DNA from: Azolla caroliniana
Taxonomy: Eukaryota > Polypodiophyta
Length of the DNA: 64,000 nucleotides
Direction of reading: 5' to 3'
Assembly: GCA_043228905.1 (NCBI GenBank)
Contig: JBHGNT010000015.1
Span: 9,796,001 to 9,860,000, forward strand
Positions 62,080 through 64,000 of this stretch are shown piece after piece; position 1 is the stretch's first letter; every line of letters starts with the position of its first letter. The translations under genes were made by a program, and so were the position numbers. A model generated the notes under the pieces. That model was not told where the DNA came from. It ran no database searches and worked only from the letters and a program-made list of their open reading frames with translations.

Positions 62080-63308
62080 ATGGTGGCACTTTTAAGTAAA
62101 TTTAGCCACAAAATGGATATCACCCAAGATTTATACGATATTGTCTATTGTGGTGATGTGGTTGAGATTATACACATATTCCCAATGAAGGAATACATAT
62201 TATTGATTGTGGACATACCATATGGATTTTGTATGGTTGGATCAACATATGATGATGAACCATTTATGTTCAAACAACTTGTGAAGATGGTGAAAGATTT
62301 CGCACAGTTGATGACAACATCCTTATGGAGAGTTGTTGTTAGGGTTATGTTCTAAAGTAAGCCCATGATAAGGATAATAAAGATAGATTAATAAGAAAGG
62401 AGAGAGAGAAAGAAGGGTGCCGATCCACCCAACCACCCCCGAGCGAAGGGATCGAGACGAACTCGAGCCTCGATTGGCGTTCCATACCACCGCCGTGGCG
62501 TTGAGTCGTACCTAGTGCTGGCACGTTCGCTACAAGGGTTGACCCACCACAAGAATGGAGTCTCGACGTAGTCAATAGATGATCAAATGAGGGTAGCTAG
62601 GCCTCATATTTATAGCCAAACCCAAGGCCCCCAAGCAAGTTCACAGTTGGCCTAATGGGTTGTTTCAATCCCGAGGATTAAAAGTAATCTTTCCCTTTTT
62701 TACACTCTCATTTAACTCTCACACTTTATCCACATGTATAGAATACTACGGTAAATTCTCACCATGGGATATTATATGGTCATGCCTGTAACAATTGCCA
62801 TATTCCATAGCATGGACCAAAGATACTTTGTTGCACAGGCCTTGAGATCTCATTGCCATGGGATAGAAAACCTTGAGCTTTGGTAAGGAATATTTATCTT
62901 ATATGGAGAATTTTGATTTGCCCATCTATACATTCTACTTAATATTGATATTTGTCATTTGAAATGTTCTCCAATGAAGAAGATTGGATACTAGATTTGT
63001 TCTTCGGCTTGGGTAAATTATTATAACTTTGTTTGCTATGCCTTTAAAAATCAATATAGTTTATGTTTAGCTAAAGCAATCTTCATTTTAAATTGTTAAT
63101 AGGTACTACATCTACATTTGCATTGAAGCTATTCAAAAGTACTGTTGCACTAAAAAAGGATGATGAGCAAATGAGTTTCATTAACAAGTAACATTTTCAA
63201 TCCGCATCTCATGAACCTATTCGACTATTAGCTGGTGAACCTAGGGAGCTTATTGATTTTGTCGACGAGATATTTGAGACCCTATCATTGCTAGCCTATG
63301 TGGAGTAG
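62080..63308 (+). pseudogene. DNA amino-methyltransferase-like gene (beta order), decayed
   Basis: Part 1 (62080-62336): CGDVVEIIHIFPMKEY followed by DIPYGF (62212-62229), which is motif IV (D/N-P-P-Y) with the usual GD..L..LP lead-in of N6-adenine/N4-cytosine methylases. Part 2 (62799-62881): IFHSMDQRYFVAQALRSHCH, ending at donor GTAAGG. Part 3 ends DLFFGLG at 63013 before GTAAAT; after acceptor TTAATAG (63102) it continues in phase as GTTSTFALKLFKSTVALKKD, which completes motif I (F-x-G-x-G-T-T, the SAM-binding loop). Motif IV before motif I is the beta-class order. A solo LTR (62337-62793) and a stop near 63190 disable it. Such enzymes are not standard plant nuclear genes. Whether it belongs to the transposon or was captured is open. 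Confidence 0.7.
62337..62793 (-). repeat. Solo LTR inside the methyltransferase-like gene
   Basis: 457 bp, TGTTAGGG ... CTGTAACA (TGTTA/TAACA). The flanks GTTGT and ATTGC match at three of five bases and differ by two transitions. A GGCTATAAATATGAGG promoter box reads on the minus strand. Excision restores a WRVV-AIFHS reading frame across the junction. Confidence 0.72.
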
Positions 63309-63559
63309 ATACTACTTGACACTTGTTAAATCTAAAAAAATCAGAAAATTTTATATACTATTTAAAGCATGTGATATTGGTGTATCAAGTTTCTAAAAAT
63401 TGCCCTAAATTGCAAGATTATAAAAGGAATCTACAAGTGGAATGCGCAATCCTTTCACTTGTGAATGCGAACATGTTATACACAAGATAATTACTGAGAA
63501 CTACACACATTGGTTCTGTTTCTTCAATAGTATCTCCAAATGCAATAGAATATTCATCA

Positions 63560-64000
63560 ATTATTTGATGAGGATACTACCGGCCGCAACCGGTTGTCAC
63601 GAATGCAAGCGTGGGTGCAAAAATCGAAATGATAGAAATCATAGAAAACGGAAAAGCAAAGTACAGAGCAACAAGAGTTTAATGTGGAAAACCTTGAGAG
63701 GGAAAAACCACGGGAGTTCACAAAATCCAAAGAAATCACTATATGAGTAAGGTATACAATAAGAAACTTCAAGGCGACGGCCTTGAGTTCTTCTTCGCCA
63801 GACTGACGTTTACATTGAGGTCACACACACACACACACTCTCTCTCTCTCTCCTACTCATTAGTTGTACATACTCTTAGATATGATCATATAATGATTTT
63901 CCCTAGTTGTATTTATACTAATACAACTTTAGGGTTATTTACGAATATGGCCTAAATAGGCATGATAGAACCTATTTACAAAACTGGCCTTTTTTGGATG
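63560..64000 (-). repeat. Minus-strand copia LTR cut by the window edge
   Basis: Matches 57962-58473 over its length (GTGGAAAACC, CTCGCCAG-type and TTTACGAATATGGCC blocks). (CA)n(CT)n at 63822-63852. Its U5 end is near 63567-63590; the start lies beyond 64000. Confidence 0.75.

Larger units (their letters stand above)
59945..63490. mobile_element. Element 2: DNA transposon with methyltransferase-like gene
   Basis: The left end AACATGTTCGCATTCACAAG (59947-) and the right end (inverted, ending near 63475) match over about 30 bp and, more loosely, over some 130-150 bp (GATAC..ATCACATG, TTTGGGC). Between them lie a minus-strand unrecognised gene, AT-rich sequence with GATACA palindromes and a plus-strand methyltransferase-like gene. 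No transposase was recognised and no target duplication was proven. It interrupts gypsy protease sequence at the left. Confidence 0.58.

Overview
This is nuclear DNA of a flowering plant with a transposon-rich genome. The evidence is GT-AG introns, a plastid-type histidine-pathway gene, Ty3/gypsy chromovirus and Ty1/copia elements of plant type, LINEs, hAT-like MITEs, and no bacterial gene organisation. The species cannot be named from the window. Almost every open reading frame belongs to decayed mobile elements. The one gene that looks intact is a split gene on the minus strand.

Layout: 333-6705 holds a complete but degenerate chromovirus (Gypsy-1) with two LTRs and near-matching target duplications; a solo copia LTR (3444-4023) splits its reverse transcriptase. 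8390-32836 (minus) is a nine-exon gene for the IMPL2/HISN7 histidinol-phosphate phosphatase. Its exons and splice phases add up to an uninterrupted 344-residue protein although its introns carry most of the inserted DNA. Intron 3 holds three LINE insertions nested in one another. Intron 2 holds copia remnants in both orientations, two GGTTCGGTT-type MITEs and another LINE.

From 34.2 to 45.0 kb a second gypsy element (Gypsy-2) is split by a copia LTR (itself hit by a hAT MITE with an exact 8-bp duplication) and then by an 8.6-kb DNA element (Element 1, about 35795-44411). Element 1 has short inverted ends, a decayed DDE-type transposase gene on the minus strand, a convergent gene for a coiled-coil/RING-like protein on the plus strand, and dense arrays of a 14-bp palindrome confined to one intron of each gene.

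45.0-55.8 kb is a chain of three damaged copia elements (A, B, C). 55785-57889 is a compact non-autonomous LTR element with two 561-bp LTRs and exact 5-bp duplications, encoding only a zinc-knuckle protein. 57.9-60.1 kb holds copia and gypsy remnants on the minus strand.

59945-63490 is a second DNA element (Element 2) with long diverged inverted ends. It carries a spliced, decayed gene whose motif order matches beta-class DNA amino-methyltransferases, interrupted by a solo LTR. Elements 1 and 2 are the most unusual parts of the window. The right edge cuts through another minus-strand copia LTR.
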